Shown piece by piece: positions 5,734 to 12,673 of a DNA stretch of 12,673 nucleotides (positions are counted from its first letter, which is position 1; the number at the start of each line of letters is the position of its first letter). The notes below the pieces were generated by a model. It saw only the letters and a program-made list of their open reading frames with translations, was not told the DNA's origin and searched no databases. The stretch is from Treponema sp. (lineage in GTDB: Bacteria > Spirochaetota > Spirochaetia > Treponematales > Treponemataceae): contig JAAVAM010000037.1 in assembly GCA_014804085.1 (NCBI GenBank), positions 1 through 12,673 on the forward strand, given 5' to 3'. The position numbers and the translations under genes were made by a program.

Positions 5734-5740
5734 CACAAGT
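5711..5740. other. Probable right terminus of the Mu-like prophage
   Basis: The + strand reads GTTTTTTTCGTTGCGTGTTACA up to 5735, which in pieces is an A/T-run, then CGTTGCG, then a terminal ACA. Its reverse complement starts TGTAACACGCAACGAAAAA. Mu-family elements end TG...CA, and Mu's own right end also ends with a T-run, CGTGCG and a terminal CA. Bases 5736-5740 (CAAGT) would be the 5-bp target duplication. A second CA at 5736-5737 makes the exact cut uncertain by 2 bp. Gene content switches from phage to host here. Confidence 0.45.
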
Positions 5741-6819
5741 GTGTCCTGATATGTCAGCACATTCAGGAAAAAGAAACAAAGATAAAACGTCAGAAGAAAG
5801 AGTTTCTTTACAACGACATTCTTTCCGGATTTTTCAATTATTGACAGCAACAAAGGAGCTTCGACTGCATAAAAAAGACTTCCGAAACGTCCTGCAAGAA
5901 TCTCAAAGTCGCGGAAAACAAGATAATAAACGGTACTCACAAGATAAATTTGGCTTAAGAAAAATATTTTATTATCGAAAAACAGCCTTTTCTTTTTGCA
6001 AAAAATCCACAATGATATGCACACCTGCTTTAAAAGCATCGGATTCATCAAAGACATCGACTTTGAATATTCTGACCAGTACAAATAGTTTACGACGGTC
6101 TTCGGCAGCAAGCCCATTCCTTCAAAAACAAAAAGAAGATTTTTGACAGGAAACAGAACGGTAAAAACAATGCCAAAGACAAAGAACAGAGTCAAAAACA
6201 ACTCATACTTTCTGGAATTCTCTGTCCGAGCGACAAGCAAAGGCAGGGCAACCAATGCGGTAGCCTGAAAGCAAGACGCAAAAATCACCATAAGGGCGAA
6301 TCGGAATCTCTGCCCTCTGTATAGAAAAATCAGCGAGCTCAATACAATTGCGGATGCCAATCCGTTTCGTATCTGCACGCAGTCTTTCCGTAAGAATTCA
6401 TGGGAGAAGAAAATAAAAAAAGCAATCCCAATATCAGCAAGCGAAACGAAATTTCTGTAAAATGCATAACGGAAAAGGAGGCTCACAAAACAAAACAGAA
6501 TGAAAAAAACGGTAGCCGAATTGCATACAGTTTTTGCAAGGGCTTGAAAATAGTTGTATCCGATTTCTGTGTGTTGGCTTTTCGCAAATTCAAAAAAGTT
6601 GTCAGAAAACAAGTACGGAGAGTTCTGGAAGAATTTTAAGTATGCAGCGAAAGCCGCACGGCTGTCATTTGTTCCTGCCATGAATGAAATTACAAGGATG
6701 GTGCAAAGCGAGACGGCAAAAATGGATTCTGTCTGGCACTTTTTCAAAAGCGAATTTCTATTTGTAGAAATTGAAAAAATGCTCAGTATAAAAAAGAAAA
6801 AGACGAAATCGTATATCAT
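5731..6819 (-). CDS. EpsG/Wzy-type polysaccharide polymerase, possibly clipped by the prophage
   Basis: 362 residues with about ten hydrophobic membrane segments, beginning IYDFVFFFFILSIF at the very N-terminus. The EpsG-family core is visible: FLRKDCVQIRNGLASAI (142-158) and CFQATALVALPL (183-194). These proteins polymerise lipid-linked repeat units in the membrane. I chose ATG 6819, 4 nt after the preceding stop and with a membrane helix at once. An upstream start at 6876 would add a hydrophilic stretch overlapping the glycosyltransferase. The gene is markedly richer in A+T than the rest of the operon, as is common for wzy genes. The last codon (GTG) and TAA stop fall in the predicted phage terminus, so the original C-terminus may have been a few residues different. 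Length still fits the family. Confidence 0.78.
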   Translation of the reverse strand: MIYDFVFFFFILSIFSISTNRNSLLKKCQTESIFAVSLCTILVISFMAGTNDSRAAFAAYLKFFQNSPYLFSDNFFEFAKSQHTEIGYNYFQALAKTVCNSATVFFILFCFVSLLFRYAFYRNFVSLADIGIAFFIFFSHEFLRKDCVQIRNGLASAIVLSSLIFLYRGQRFRFALMVIFASCFQATALVALPLLVARTENSRKYELFLTLFFVFGIVFTVLFPVKNLLFVFEGMGLLPKTVVNYLYWSEYSKSMSLMNPMLLKQVCISLWIFCKKKRLFFDNKIFFLSQIYLVSTVYYLVFRDFEILAGRFGSLFYAVEAPLLLSIIEKSGKNVVVKKLFLLTFYLCFFFLNVLTYQDTLV

Positions 6820-6823
6820 GTCT

Positions 6824-7552
6824 TTAAATATCCCGGTGCAAAATGTTTTTCCGAAAAAAGGACGTTCCTCGTGCACCTAAAATTCTATAAAAGATTCTGA
6901 TAAGGCTGCTTTTCAGTTTGGAAAATGGAGAAATCCAACTGCCATCAAAATGATGTATTGCCACGGTGTTTTTCGTTATTCTGATTTTTCCGTCCTGCAA
7001 GCTTTTCGGGCAAAGGTAGTCGCTTGGCAACAACGTGAACCCGTTCACCGTCTGAAGCGTGTTGTTCTGCACAAGCCCATATTTCAGGCAGGTATTGGTT
7101 ATCCGTACCACATTCGTCGTGGTGTCATAAGACCCATCTTCTTTCTTAAAATGCACCCCGTCGTAATCAGCAAGGAATTCCCGGAACATAGGATGCAAAT
7201 CGCGACAGGCCATCAAGCCTGTCGGGATTTGAGTCTCCGACTCAAATCCCGACACCGCGTCATAGGAAAGCAGGTCGTCCAGAGGTTTCAGGACTTCCAC
7301 ATCGGTGTCCATGTATATCCCGCCGTAATTCACGAGGGCATACAGGCGCACGACATCGGTCACAAAAGCCCATTTCTTAGCCTCATAAGCCTCCCTAACA
7401 TAGTCGTTATAGTTCAAGTCAAAATTCGACTCGTCCCAACGCCGAATCTCATAGTCCGGGCAGTTCTTCTTCCAGCTTTCTATGCATCTTAGCGCAAGCT
7501 CCGGCATCGGGTTTCCGCCGAACCAGCAGTAATGGATTATTTTAGGTATCAT
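6824..7552 (-). CDS. DXD glycosyltransferase of the Gly_transf_sug (GT32/OCH1-like) type
   Basis: 242 residues, complete for the family. It starts MIPKIIHYCWFGGNPMPE, the standard opening of capsular-polysaccharide glycosyltransferases of this type. The nucleotide-sugar/metal site is NYGGIYMDTDVE with Asp82 and Asp84 (75-86), preceded by AFVTDVVRLYAL. A late HHFDGSW resembles the family's C-terminal HxxxxSW. It should add one sugar to the lipid-linked repeat unit on the cytoplasmic side. The donor cannot be read from sequence; the upstream WecB makes UDP-ManNAc a possibility. ATGA overlap with wecB and GGAG upstream fix the start. Confidence 0.87.
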   Translation of the reverse strand: MIPKIIHYCWFGGNPMPELALRCIESWKKNCPDYEIRRWDESNFDLNYNDYVREAYEAKKWAFVTDVVRLYALVNYGGIYMDTDVEVLKPLDDLLSYDAVSGFESETQIPTGLMACRDLHPMFREFLADYDGVHFKKEDGSYDTTTNVVRITNTCLKYGLVQNNTLQTVNGFTLLPSDYLCPKSLQDGKIRITKNTVAIHHFDGSWISPFSKLKSSLIRIFYRILGARGTSFFRKNILHRDI

Positions 7553-8676
7553 AAATTCTCCTCCAAAATCCTCACGATCCGTTCGCTTGTCTTTCCGTCC
7601 CCATACGGATTGACGGCGTTTGCCATCAGCTTATATGCCTCACCTCCGCAAAGAAGTTCTGTCGCCGCAGAGACTATTCTCCCGCAATCCGCGCCGACCA
7701 GCCTTGCTGTGCCCGCCTCGACTCCTTCCTGCCGTTCCGTGACGTCGCGCATGACAAGGACGGGCTTTCCCAGGGCAGGCGCCTCCTCCTGAATCCCGCC
7801 GGAATCGGTGAGCACGAAGAAGCATTTTTCCATGAGCCATATAAGGTACGGGTAATCCAGCGGCTCAATCAAATGGACGTTGCTCTTATGGGAGAGGTGC
7901 TTCATGACTGGCTCGCGCACGTTGGGATTCATGTGCATTGGATACACAATCTCTATGTCATTGTTGTCGGCCATGCATGCGACTGCCCTGCATATATGCT
8001 CGAATCCCTCGCCGAAATTCTCCCGCCTGTGTCCCGTCACTAAGATGACGCGCTTTGAGAAATTTATGTAGCTGAAATATTCCCGGTATCTCTCCTCTCC
8101 GCCCCGCCGTATCAGGTCAAGCCCCAGATGGAGGGCATCGATCACCGTGTTTCCGACCTTGTGCACGTTCTCCGTAATGCCCTCAAGCCTCAGGTTGCGG
8201 ACTGCCCTGTCCGTGGGCGCAAAATGCCAGTCCGCGACATGCCCGGTAAGGATGCGGTTCATTTCCTCAGGATACGGCGCGAACTTGTCCCCGCTCCGCA
8301 GGCCGGCTTCCAAATGCGCTACTGGTATCTTGCAGAAGTAGGCCGCGATCGCGCCCGCCAGAACCGTGGCGGTGTCCCCCTGCACAAAAATCAGGTCGGG
8401 TCTCTCATGCTCAAGGACGGGCTTCAGTCCCAGCAGGCAGCCGCTCACGATGTCGAAAAGGGTCTGGTTCGGCTTCATCAGGTCTAGGTCGTAGTCGCCT
8501 TCTATCCCAAAGAATGAGTTTATCTGGTCCAGCATCTGGCGGTGCTGTCCCGTAAGGCAGACTGCGACCTTGAACTGGCTCGGATATTTTTGGAATTCCT
8601 TTATGAGCGGCGCCATTTTTATCGCTTCTGGCCGTGTACCGTAGATGAACAGGATTTTTTTCACAGTATCCTCCAT
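7549..8676 (-). CDS. wecB: UDP-N-acetylglucosamine 2-epimerase (non-hydrolysing)
   Basis: 375 residues, the usual length. It interconverts UDP-GlcNAc and UDP-ManNAc in the cytoplasm. Visible motifs are GTRPEAIK (13-20), QGDT (99-102), HLEAGLR (121-127), PEEMNR (136-141), TGHRREN (214-220) and a late LTDSGGIQEEAPALGKP. Together these are the signature of WecB/MnaA. I prefer ATG 8676 with GGAAAG 8 nt upstream over a TTG at 8694. The end overlaps the glycosyltransferase by ATGA, and the start lies 28 nt after the preceding gene. No dehydrogenase (wecC) is in the window, so ManNAc rather than ManNAcA is the supported product here. Confidence 0.95.
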   Translation of the reverse strand: MEDTVKKILFIYGTRPEAIKMAPLIKEFQKYPSQFKVAVCLTGQHRQMLDQINSFFGIEGDYDLDLMKPNQTLFDIVSGCLLGLKPVLEHERPDLIFVQGDTATVLAGAIAAYFCKIPVAHLEAGLRSGDKFAPYPEEMNRILTGHVADWHFAPTDRAVRNLRLEGITENVHKVGNTVIDALHLGLDLIRRGGEERYREYFSYINFSKRVILVTGHRRENFGEGFEHICRAVACMADNNDIEIVYPMHMNPNVREPVMKHLSHKSNVHLIEPLDYPYLIWLMEKCFFVLTDSGGIQEEAPALGKPVLVMRDVTERQEGVEAGTARLVGADCGRIVSAATELLCGGEAYKLMANAVNPYGDGKTSERIVRILEENL

Positions 8677-8704
8677 ATGTTTTTCTTTCCGCAAGAAAAA
8701 TTGT

Positions 8705-9949
8705 CTAAATTTTCAAAAGCCTTTTCACGCTATCAAAAACTCTTTCCGAAGAAGCCGCGTCAAAAAAACGGTTGAACTTCTTTTCATCGCTTGCGATAAC
8801 TTTTCCCTCCTCAAAGCCCGAATAAAGCTCCCTCCACGATTTCGCCTTGAAGTCCGAGATTTCAGTCCAATAATCAAAGAAAAGCCCGCGAATTGAAACA
8901 TAACTTTCAAAGTCGAACGGAAGGAGCGCGACAGGCTTCCCCGTAATCTTAAAGTCGAAATAAACCGAAGAATAATCGGTCAGCAAAACATCGACATCCG
9001 CCAGAAATTCATAAAGATTCAAGACATCGCCTTCGCTCAAAGCCTTGAAGCGCGGGATTTTTGAATCGCAGCGGAAAGTCTCGTAGGGATGCGGCTTGTA
9101 CAAAAAAACAAGATTATTTCTCTCAAGGAATGACGAGAATTCCTTTTCGTCAAATCCGAACTGCGGGCAAAAGGGATTGAACGGCTCGTCCGTATACATC
9201 GCAAGCCGGAATGTGGGCAAGTAAAAAACAACCGTGCTCTGCGGAAACTCGCCGCGGATTTTTTCGACAAACAGATTTCTCCCCTGCGAAAGCAAGGCAT
9301 CGTTTCGCGGAAGTCCCAAAACTTGAAACCTTTCTTTGTCCATGGGCTTCCCGAAAGGATTTCCAAATGATGCCTGCAAATAAGGGATGAAAAATTCGCT
9401 CAGGACTGGAACGAGAGAAAAATTCTTCCGACGCCATGGAAATAAAACCCAAGAAAGCCTCGTCCTAAAAAGAAGAAATTTCTTTCCCATGAGATATTCA
9501 TCATAAAGCACACCCATTTTTTTCATCGGCATTCCATGCCAGAGGGAAACTATCTTCGCGCCGTTCAAAGCGTGGCAATTATAGTCGCCATTCCCGTGGT
9601 CGTTAAAAAACGCGCCCGCAAAAAGTTGCAAAAGCCACCCTTTGAGGGAATATGCCATTTCACATTTGAAGCCATAAGAACGAAGGAGCGAGCAAACATC
9701 GCGGCTTCTTGTAATCCAAGCACACTTTATTTCGGAATGATTTTTTTGCATGTATTCAAAAAATGACCTGGAATTGTCGGTGAAGCCCTTCCCGTCAAAC
9801 GAGCCGAAAACCCAAAGCGTTTTCTTGCGCGGAATCAGTCTTTCTGAAAACCAAATCGGCAAGAACAGTATGGAAATGAGCGTGACCGCCGCCCGACGGA
9901 TTGCTCTAAAAACAAGGCTTTTAAAAACATGCACTGGCATCCCTCTCAT
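8705..9949 (-). CDS. CDP-glycerol:glycerophosphate glycerophosphotransferase-like protein (TagB/TagF family)
   Basis: 414 residues. A hydrophobic, likely membrane-associating segment lies at about 17-38. The family core follows: VSLWHGMPMKKMG (134-146), then FYLPTFR, FLYKPHPYE and VLLTDYSSVYFDF in the C-terminal half. These form the CDP-polyol binding site, with the catalytic His of WHG and KPHP. The enzyme should move glycerol-phosphate (or another polyol-phosphate) from a CDP carrier to the repeat unit. The CDP donor is made by the first gene of the operon. ATG 9949 overlaps the flippase stop (ATGA) and has AGGGGG upstream. A start at 9991 would add a hydrophilic piece inside the flippase gene. 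Poly-TagF proteins are longer, so this more likely adds one unit. Confidence 0.87.
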   Translation of the reverse strand: MRGMPVHVFKSLVFRAIRRAAVTLISILFLPIWFSERLIPRKKTLWVFGSFDGKGFTDNSRSFFEYMQKNHSEIKCAWITRSRDVCSLLRSYGFKCEMAYSLKGWLLQLFAGAFFNDHGNGDYNCHALNGAKIVSLWHGMPMKKMGVLYDEYLMGKKFLLFRTRLSWVLFPWRRKNFSLVPVLSEFFIPYLQASFGNPFGKPMDKERFQVLGLPRNDALLSQGRNLFVEKIRGEFPQSTVVFYLPTFRLAMYTDEPFNPFCPQFGFDEKEFSSFLERNNLVFLYKPHPYETFRCDSKIPRFKALSEGDVLNLYEFLADVDVLLTDYSSVYFDFKITGKPVALLPFDFESYVSIRGLFFDYWTEISDFKAKSWRELYSGFEEGKVIASDEKKFNRFFDAASSERVFDSVKRLLKI

Positions 9950-11211
9950 GCAATCCCCCTTCGCTTCCCCAGTCGCCTCAAAGCCGCACAAATGCGGATA
10001 GCAAACACGACAATTTCCGTCGCGAATGTCAGAAGCGCGATTGAAATAAATCCCATTTTTCCGGCAAGGTACAAAACCCCGAGTCCAAGAAGATGGAACG
10101 CAGAGCCGACAATGACGCTCAAGTTCGCGATTCTTATGATTCCAAGCGCGCCCATAAGCGGGTAGCCGAAAAGATAGGTGGGCAGCGAGATAACCACGAG
10201 CGGAAGCATGGCGCGGAACACGGGAACCGCCCCCTCATAGCCCGCCCCGCAGAACAGCCTGATGAGCCACGGCGAAACGAAATAGAACGCGATGCAGCCG
10301 GCGACAATCACCGGCTCCAGAACAAGGACAAGCCTCTTCACAAGTCGATAGTTCCTGTTCTTGACCATGTAGGGGTAGATGCCGTCCGAAATCGGGGATA
10401 TGCACGACCTCGCGCACGAGGTCAGGTTGTTCGCCGCCCCGTACTGGGCGAGATCCGCAGAGGGGAATCTCAAGCCGAGAAGCACGGTGTTCAGCGTCTG
10501 GTACATGCTCACCGCAACCCTTGAGATGAAAAACGGCGACGACCTCTTCAGCTGCGCGAACGCTTCCTTGAACGGAATCCTCACGGGATAGACCTTGAGT
10601 TTTTTAAGCACCTCCATCCAAGTCAGGGCAACCGCCAAAAGGTTTCCGCCTATCGTCGCAACCGGATACCTCATGTAGTCGTCGCCCGTGCGTATCAGTA
10701 AAAAAATCAGGACGAGCTGAACGAGCCTTGAGAGAATGACGCGGTACGTCAATATGCCCATCCTCTCTATCCCGCGAAAAAGATAGTCGGGCAGAAAGAC
10801 CGTAAGGAAGATGCCGATATATGAGAGGAACAGGAATTTCCTCATCTCAAAAAACTTGTCAACAAACGAGCACAATACCACGAGAACGGCAAAGCCGAAC
10901 ACGGAAAGGATTATCTTGGCAAGAATGACTCCGTATGTTATTTCCGCGACCCGCCTCCTGTCATCGCGGGAAAGGGAAATCTCACTGGTGGCGGAAAGGA
11001 TGAAACCAAACTCGAAAAACATCTGGAAGTACTGCATGACGGCGTTTGAAAGCACGACGATGCCGTATCTTTCCGCCCCGAGCACCCTCGTGATATATGG
11101 AAAGGTGAACACGGGAAAGACATACGAGCTTACCGTCATCAGGTAGAGGAAAAACGTGTTCTTCGCAACTGTGCGCTCGTTTGAGCCGCTTGGTATTTCA
11201 AAACGTCTCAT
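9946..11211 (-). CDS. Wzx-type polysaccharide flippase (MATE/MVF-like)
   Basis: 421 residues, mostly membrane segments, about twelve, typical of Wzx. The N-terminus ends in NTFFLYLMTVSSYVFPVFTFPYITRVLGAERYG (split here: NTFFLYLMTVSSY at 18-30, then FPYITRVLG), the characteristic first-helix and loop of O-antigen flippases. It carries undecaprenyl-linked repeat units across the membrane. The start ATG overlaps the preceding stop (ATGA) with GGAAG 7 nt upstream. The C-terminus is basic (RRLGKRRG) and cytoplasmic. Its place between donor synthesis and transferase genes fits Wzx/Wzy-dependent assembly, with the EpsG-like polymerase at the operon end. Confidence 0.92.
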   Translation of the reverse strand: MRRFEIPSGSNERTVAKNTFFLYLMTVSSYVFPVFTFPYITRVLGAERYGIVVLSNAVMQYFQMFFEFGFILSATSEISLSRDDRRRVAEITYGVILAKIILSVFGFAVLVVLCSFVDKFFEMRKFLFLSYIGIFLTVFLPDYLFRGIERMGILTYRVILSRLVQLVLIFLLIRTGDDYMRYPVATIGGNLLAVALTWMEVLKKLKVYPVRIPFKEAFAQLKRSSPFFISRVAVSMYQTLNTVLLGLRFPSADLAQYGAANNLTSCARSCISPISDGIYPYMVKNRNYRLVKRLVLVLEPVIVAGCIAFYFVSPWLIRLFCGAGYEGAVPVFRAMLPLVVISLPTYLFGYPLMGALGIIRIANLSVIVGSAFHLLGLGVLYLAGKMGFISIALLTFATEIVVFAIRICAALRRLGKRRGIA

Positions 11212-12539
11212 AGCATTCTTCCGAACTCCTCTATGATTCCCGCCATGAACACAGACTCCCCCTGCGAAAGGTACCTGCTTTCCCTGTTCCCGCTGGAAAT
11301 ATTGCTTGTGAAGTCGGCAATCTCATACCGAAGTCCGTCCCCATCAAATTTGTAAAAGTATTTTCTAGTCTCGCGGAAATCTTCAAACCTCATTTCAAAG
11401 TACTCCGTCTTCCACCATGGCGCGGGAACGTAGATATACCCTCTTGTTCCCGTCACGGTCATATCGCCTTCCGTCTTCGCGCCGAGTCCCACCTTGAATG
11501 ATGCCGAGGACTTCTTGTACTTAAGCAACCCCCTTGTGAATATATCCACGCCGCCTTCAACAGACGGATAGAACAAAGTCTCTTCGACCTCCGTCCCGAG
11601 AAGCCTAGCAATCGGAAGAAGGACATAGCTCCCTAGCTCGTTCATACTGCCGCCACCCAAAGCCGGGTTCAGCGATCTGTCCTGCTTGTCCTGAATCAAT
11701 TTCGTGAAGGATGCCTCTACGTCCTTGATTTCTCCGATCCTTCCGCTTTTTGCAAGAAGCGCAAGGTGCTCAAATGCGGGGCTGTAAGCGGTCTTGACGG
11801 CTTCCTGAAGCACAAGCCCCTTTTCCGTCGCGAGCCCGAACGCTTCCCTGCATTCCTGCATGGAAAGGCACATGGGCTTTTCACACAGGACATGCCGCCC
11901 ATTCATAAGAGAGCTCATGATATATTCAAAATGCGATGTGTGAGGGCTTGCAATGTACACTGCGTCCGTCCTTGCAAAAAACTCCTCCAAACTGTCCGAA
12001 TGGAAATTCAACTGATGCCTTTCGGCAAAATTCCTTGCGGATTCAGGATGCGGGTTATACACTCCCTCTACGTTAACGCCGCTCACGAATTTAGATTCCG
12101 CCACGAACCGGGAAGCTATCCTGCCAGAGCCTATGACTCCGATCCTTACAACCCCAATTTCCTTCTCCCGAAGCCTCGTGCTCGATATGCCACGAGTGCG
12201 CTCAAGGTACACCACTTCGCAGACATCTCTCAGATAGTCAAACTTTCCTGTCCAATCTGAACCGATTGCAAACACATCCGCCCTGTATTTTTTTATGTCC
12301 AGTATCTTCTGCCCTTCGTATTCCTCAACGAGGATCTCGTCTGCCAGCCCTGTTCCCTTTACGTTTTCAATTCTCTCGGCAAGGCCCTGCCGTACATTGA
12401 GTTTTCCCCGTTCCTTATCATATAAATCAGAGGTTATGCCAACTATCAGGTAGTCGCCGAGGGCTTTCGCCCGCTTCAGCAGGTTGATGTGCCCATAGTG
12501 CAGGAGGTCGAACGTCCCGTAGGTGATGACGCGTTTCAC
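11208..12539 (-). CDS. Fused glycerol-3-phosphate cytidylyltransferase (TagD-like) / Gfo-Idh-MocA oxidoreductase
   Basis: 443 residues with two domains. Residues 1-~127 align end to end with TagD: ITYGTFDLLHYGH (5-17, with the HxGH site 14-17), GSDWTGKFDYL (93-103) and RTRGISST (114-121). This half makes CDP-glycerol from CTP and glycerol-3-phosphate. Residues ~130-443 are a Gfo/Idh/MocA NAD(P)-dependent oxidoreductase, with a Rossmann loop VIGSGRIASRF (135-145), CEKP with catalytic Lys221 (219-222) and GGGSMNELGSY. The usual Asp of that last motif is Asn. The start is GTG 12539 with GGAAGG 8 nt upstream. It heads the operon and supplies the donor for the TagB/F-like protein. The oxidoreductase substrate is unknown; it may reduce a ketose phosphate or oxidise a sugar. 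Confidence 0.88.
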   Translation of the reverse strand: MKRVITYGTFDLLHYGHINLLKRAKALGDYLIVGITSDLYDKERGKLNVRQGLAERIENVKGTGLADEILVEEYEGQKILDIKKYRADVFAIGSDWTGKFDYLRDVCEVVYLERTRGISSTRLREKEIGVVRIGVIGSGRIASRFVAESKFVSGVNVEGVYNPHPESARNFAERHQLNFHSDSLEEFFARTDAVYIASPHTSHFEYIMSSLMNGRHVLCEKPMCLSMQECREAFGLATEKGLVLQEAVKTAYSPAFEHLALLAKSGRIGEIKDVEASFTKLIQDKQDRSLNPALGGGSMNELGSYVLLPIARLLGTEVEETLFYPSVEGGVDIFTRGLLKYKKSSASFKVGLGAKTEGDMTVTGTRGYIYVPAPWWKTEYFEMRFEDFRETRKYFYKFDGDGLRYEIADFTSNISSGNRESRYLSQGESVFMAGIIEEFGRML

Positions 12540-12543
12540 TTGT

Positions 12544-12553
12544 CTTTCCTTCC
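12544..12553 (-). promoter_or_regulatory. Ribosome binding site deciding the GTG start of the fusion gene
   Basis: On the - strand GGAAGG (12553-12548) lies 8 nt before GTG 12539. The protein from this codon begins exactly as TagD proteins do (KRVITYGTFDLLH), so no other start is needed. I see no convincing -35/-10 pair between here and the window edge. Confidence 0.7.
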
Positions 12554-12589
12554 ATAAATAGTGTTGCCCTGCCGAGTTTTGCGTTCACG

Positions 12590-12616
12590 AGGTGTTACAC
12601 GCTGTACTGAACACCT
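12590..12616. repeat. 7-bp inverted repeat upstream of the polysaccharide operon
   Basis: AGGTGTT (12590-12596) and AACACCT (12610-12616) are separated by 13 nt, about 50 bp upstream of the first gene. It could be an operator or leader hairpin. It is short enough to be chance. Confidence 0.25.
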
Positions 12617-12624
12617 GCCACATA

Positions 12625-12673
12625 CTTGCAGAAAGATTCCGCAAGGCTTACAGAATCTTTCTGCAAGCCTTGC
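12625..12673. repeat. 15-bp perfect inverted repeat with an alternative pairing partner
   Basis: CTTGCAGAAAGATTC (12625-12639) is exactly complementary to 12653-12667 across a 13-nt loop. The loop contains GCAAGGCTT (12641-12649), which can instead pair with AAGCCTTGC (12665-12673) at the window edge. The two pairings exclude each other because they share bases 12665-12667. It lies in the leader or intergenic region before the polysaccharide operon. There is no T-run on the visible side. It may continue beyond the window. Confidence 0.6.

Larger units (their letters stand above)
1..5735 (+). mobile_element. Right part of a Mu-like prophage (left part outside the window)
   Basis: The gene order is baseplate J, YmfQ-type tail protein, tail fibre, invertible fibre segment, serine invertase, a small protein and a DNA-modification-like cargo. 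It matches the right end of phage Mu (47-48-S-invertible segment-gin-com-mom). All genes lie on the + strand with short overlaps or gaps until the terminator at 5647-5686. After that the strand, gene content and base composition change abruptly. The right boundary at about 5735 is inferred from a TGT/ACA terminus. No transposase genes are visible because the left part is missing, so 'Mu-like' rests on synteny and the end sequence. A P2-like or other contractile-tailed phage with a borrowed invertase is the main alternative. Confidence 0.72.

Noticed and set aside
6820..6876. Upstream start (6876) for the EpsG-like polymerase
   Set aside because: It adds a hydrophilic stretch overlapping the glycosyltransferase end; the ATG at 6819 leads straight into a membrane helix.
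9950..9991. Upstream start (9991) for the glycerophosphotransferase-like gene
   Set aside because: It lies inside the flippase gene; the ATG at 9949 has AGGGGG upstream and the same ATGA overlap as other junctions.
11766..12260. 164-residue + strand frame inside the fusion gene
   Set aside because: Antisense shadow of the oxidoreductase/cytidylyltransferase, without motifs.
12592..12600. GTGTTACAC also present at the phage end (5728-5736), as a possible second phage terminus or att site
   Set aside because: A 9-nt match is expected by chance fairly often in a window this long, and the flanks differ.

Overview
The window joins two unrelated blocks. Bases 1 to about 5735 look like the right-hand part of a Mu-like (transposable, contractile-tailed) prophage read on the + strand. 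Bases 5731-12539 are a host-type surface-polysaccharide operon read on the - strand, and the two converge. I cannot name the organism. The genes have good purine-rich ribosome binding sites and moderate GC. The polysaccharide cluster combines Wzx/EpsG-type assembly with CDP-glycerol chemistry, which occurs in Firmicutes, Spirochaetes and some Gram-negatives.

Prophage part. The order is baseplate J (gp47-like, cut by the window edge), a YmfQ/DUF2313-type tail protein (gp48-like), a tail fibre, an invertible segment of about 457 bp, a Gin/Hin-type serine recombinase, a 41-residue protein, an ABC-ATPase/GNAT fusion and a formyltransferase-fold enzyme. This is the Mu right-end order (47-48-S-invertible segment-gin-com-mom), with a different cargo where Mu has com-mom. 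The invertible segment is bounded by 25-bp inverted repeats (23/25 matches). It carries two alternative fibre C-termini back to back whose stop codons share one CTAG. Inversion would replace the last ~73 fibre residues with ~78 others, in frame. The cargo operon is overlapping throughout (ATGA, then an 8-nt overlap) and is preceded by a structured 217-bp leader. In that leader a hairpin can pair the ribosome binding site of the first gene, which recalls translational control of Mu mom. I infer, without proof, that the cargo is a DNA-hypermodification (anti-restriction) module. A bidirectional terminator follows, then a probable Mu-type phage end (reverse complement starts TGTAACACGC) at about 5735.

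Polysaccharide part (transcribed from 12539 down to 5731). The order is a fused glycerol-3-phosphate cytidylyltransferase/Gfo-Idh-MocA oxidoreductase, a Wzx-type flippase, a CDP-glycerol glycerophosphotransferase-like protein, WecB (UDP-GlcNAc 2-epimerase), a DXD glycosyltransferase of the Gly_transf_sug/GT32 type and an EpsG/Wzy-type polymerase. Most junctions are 4-nt ATGA overlaps, so this is one operon. It could make a repeat unit containing ManNAc (or a derivative) and glycerol-phosphate (or a related CDP-polyol product), flip it and polymerise it. The polymerase gene takes its stop codon from the predicted phage end, so the prophage may have inserted into the end of this operon.
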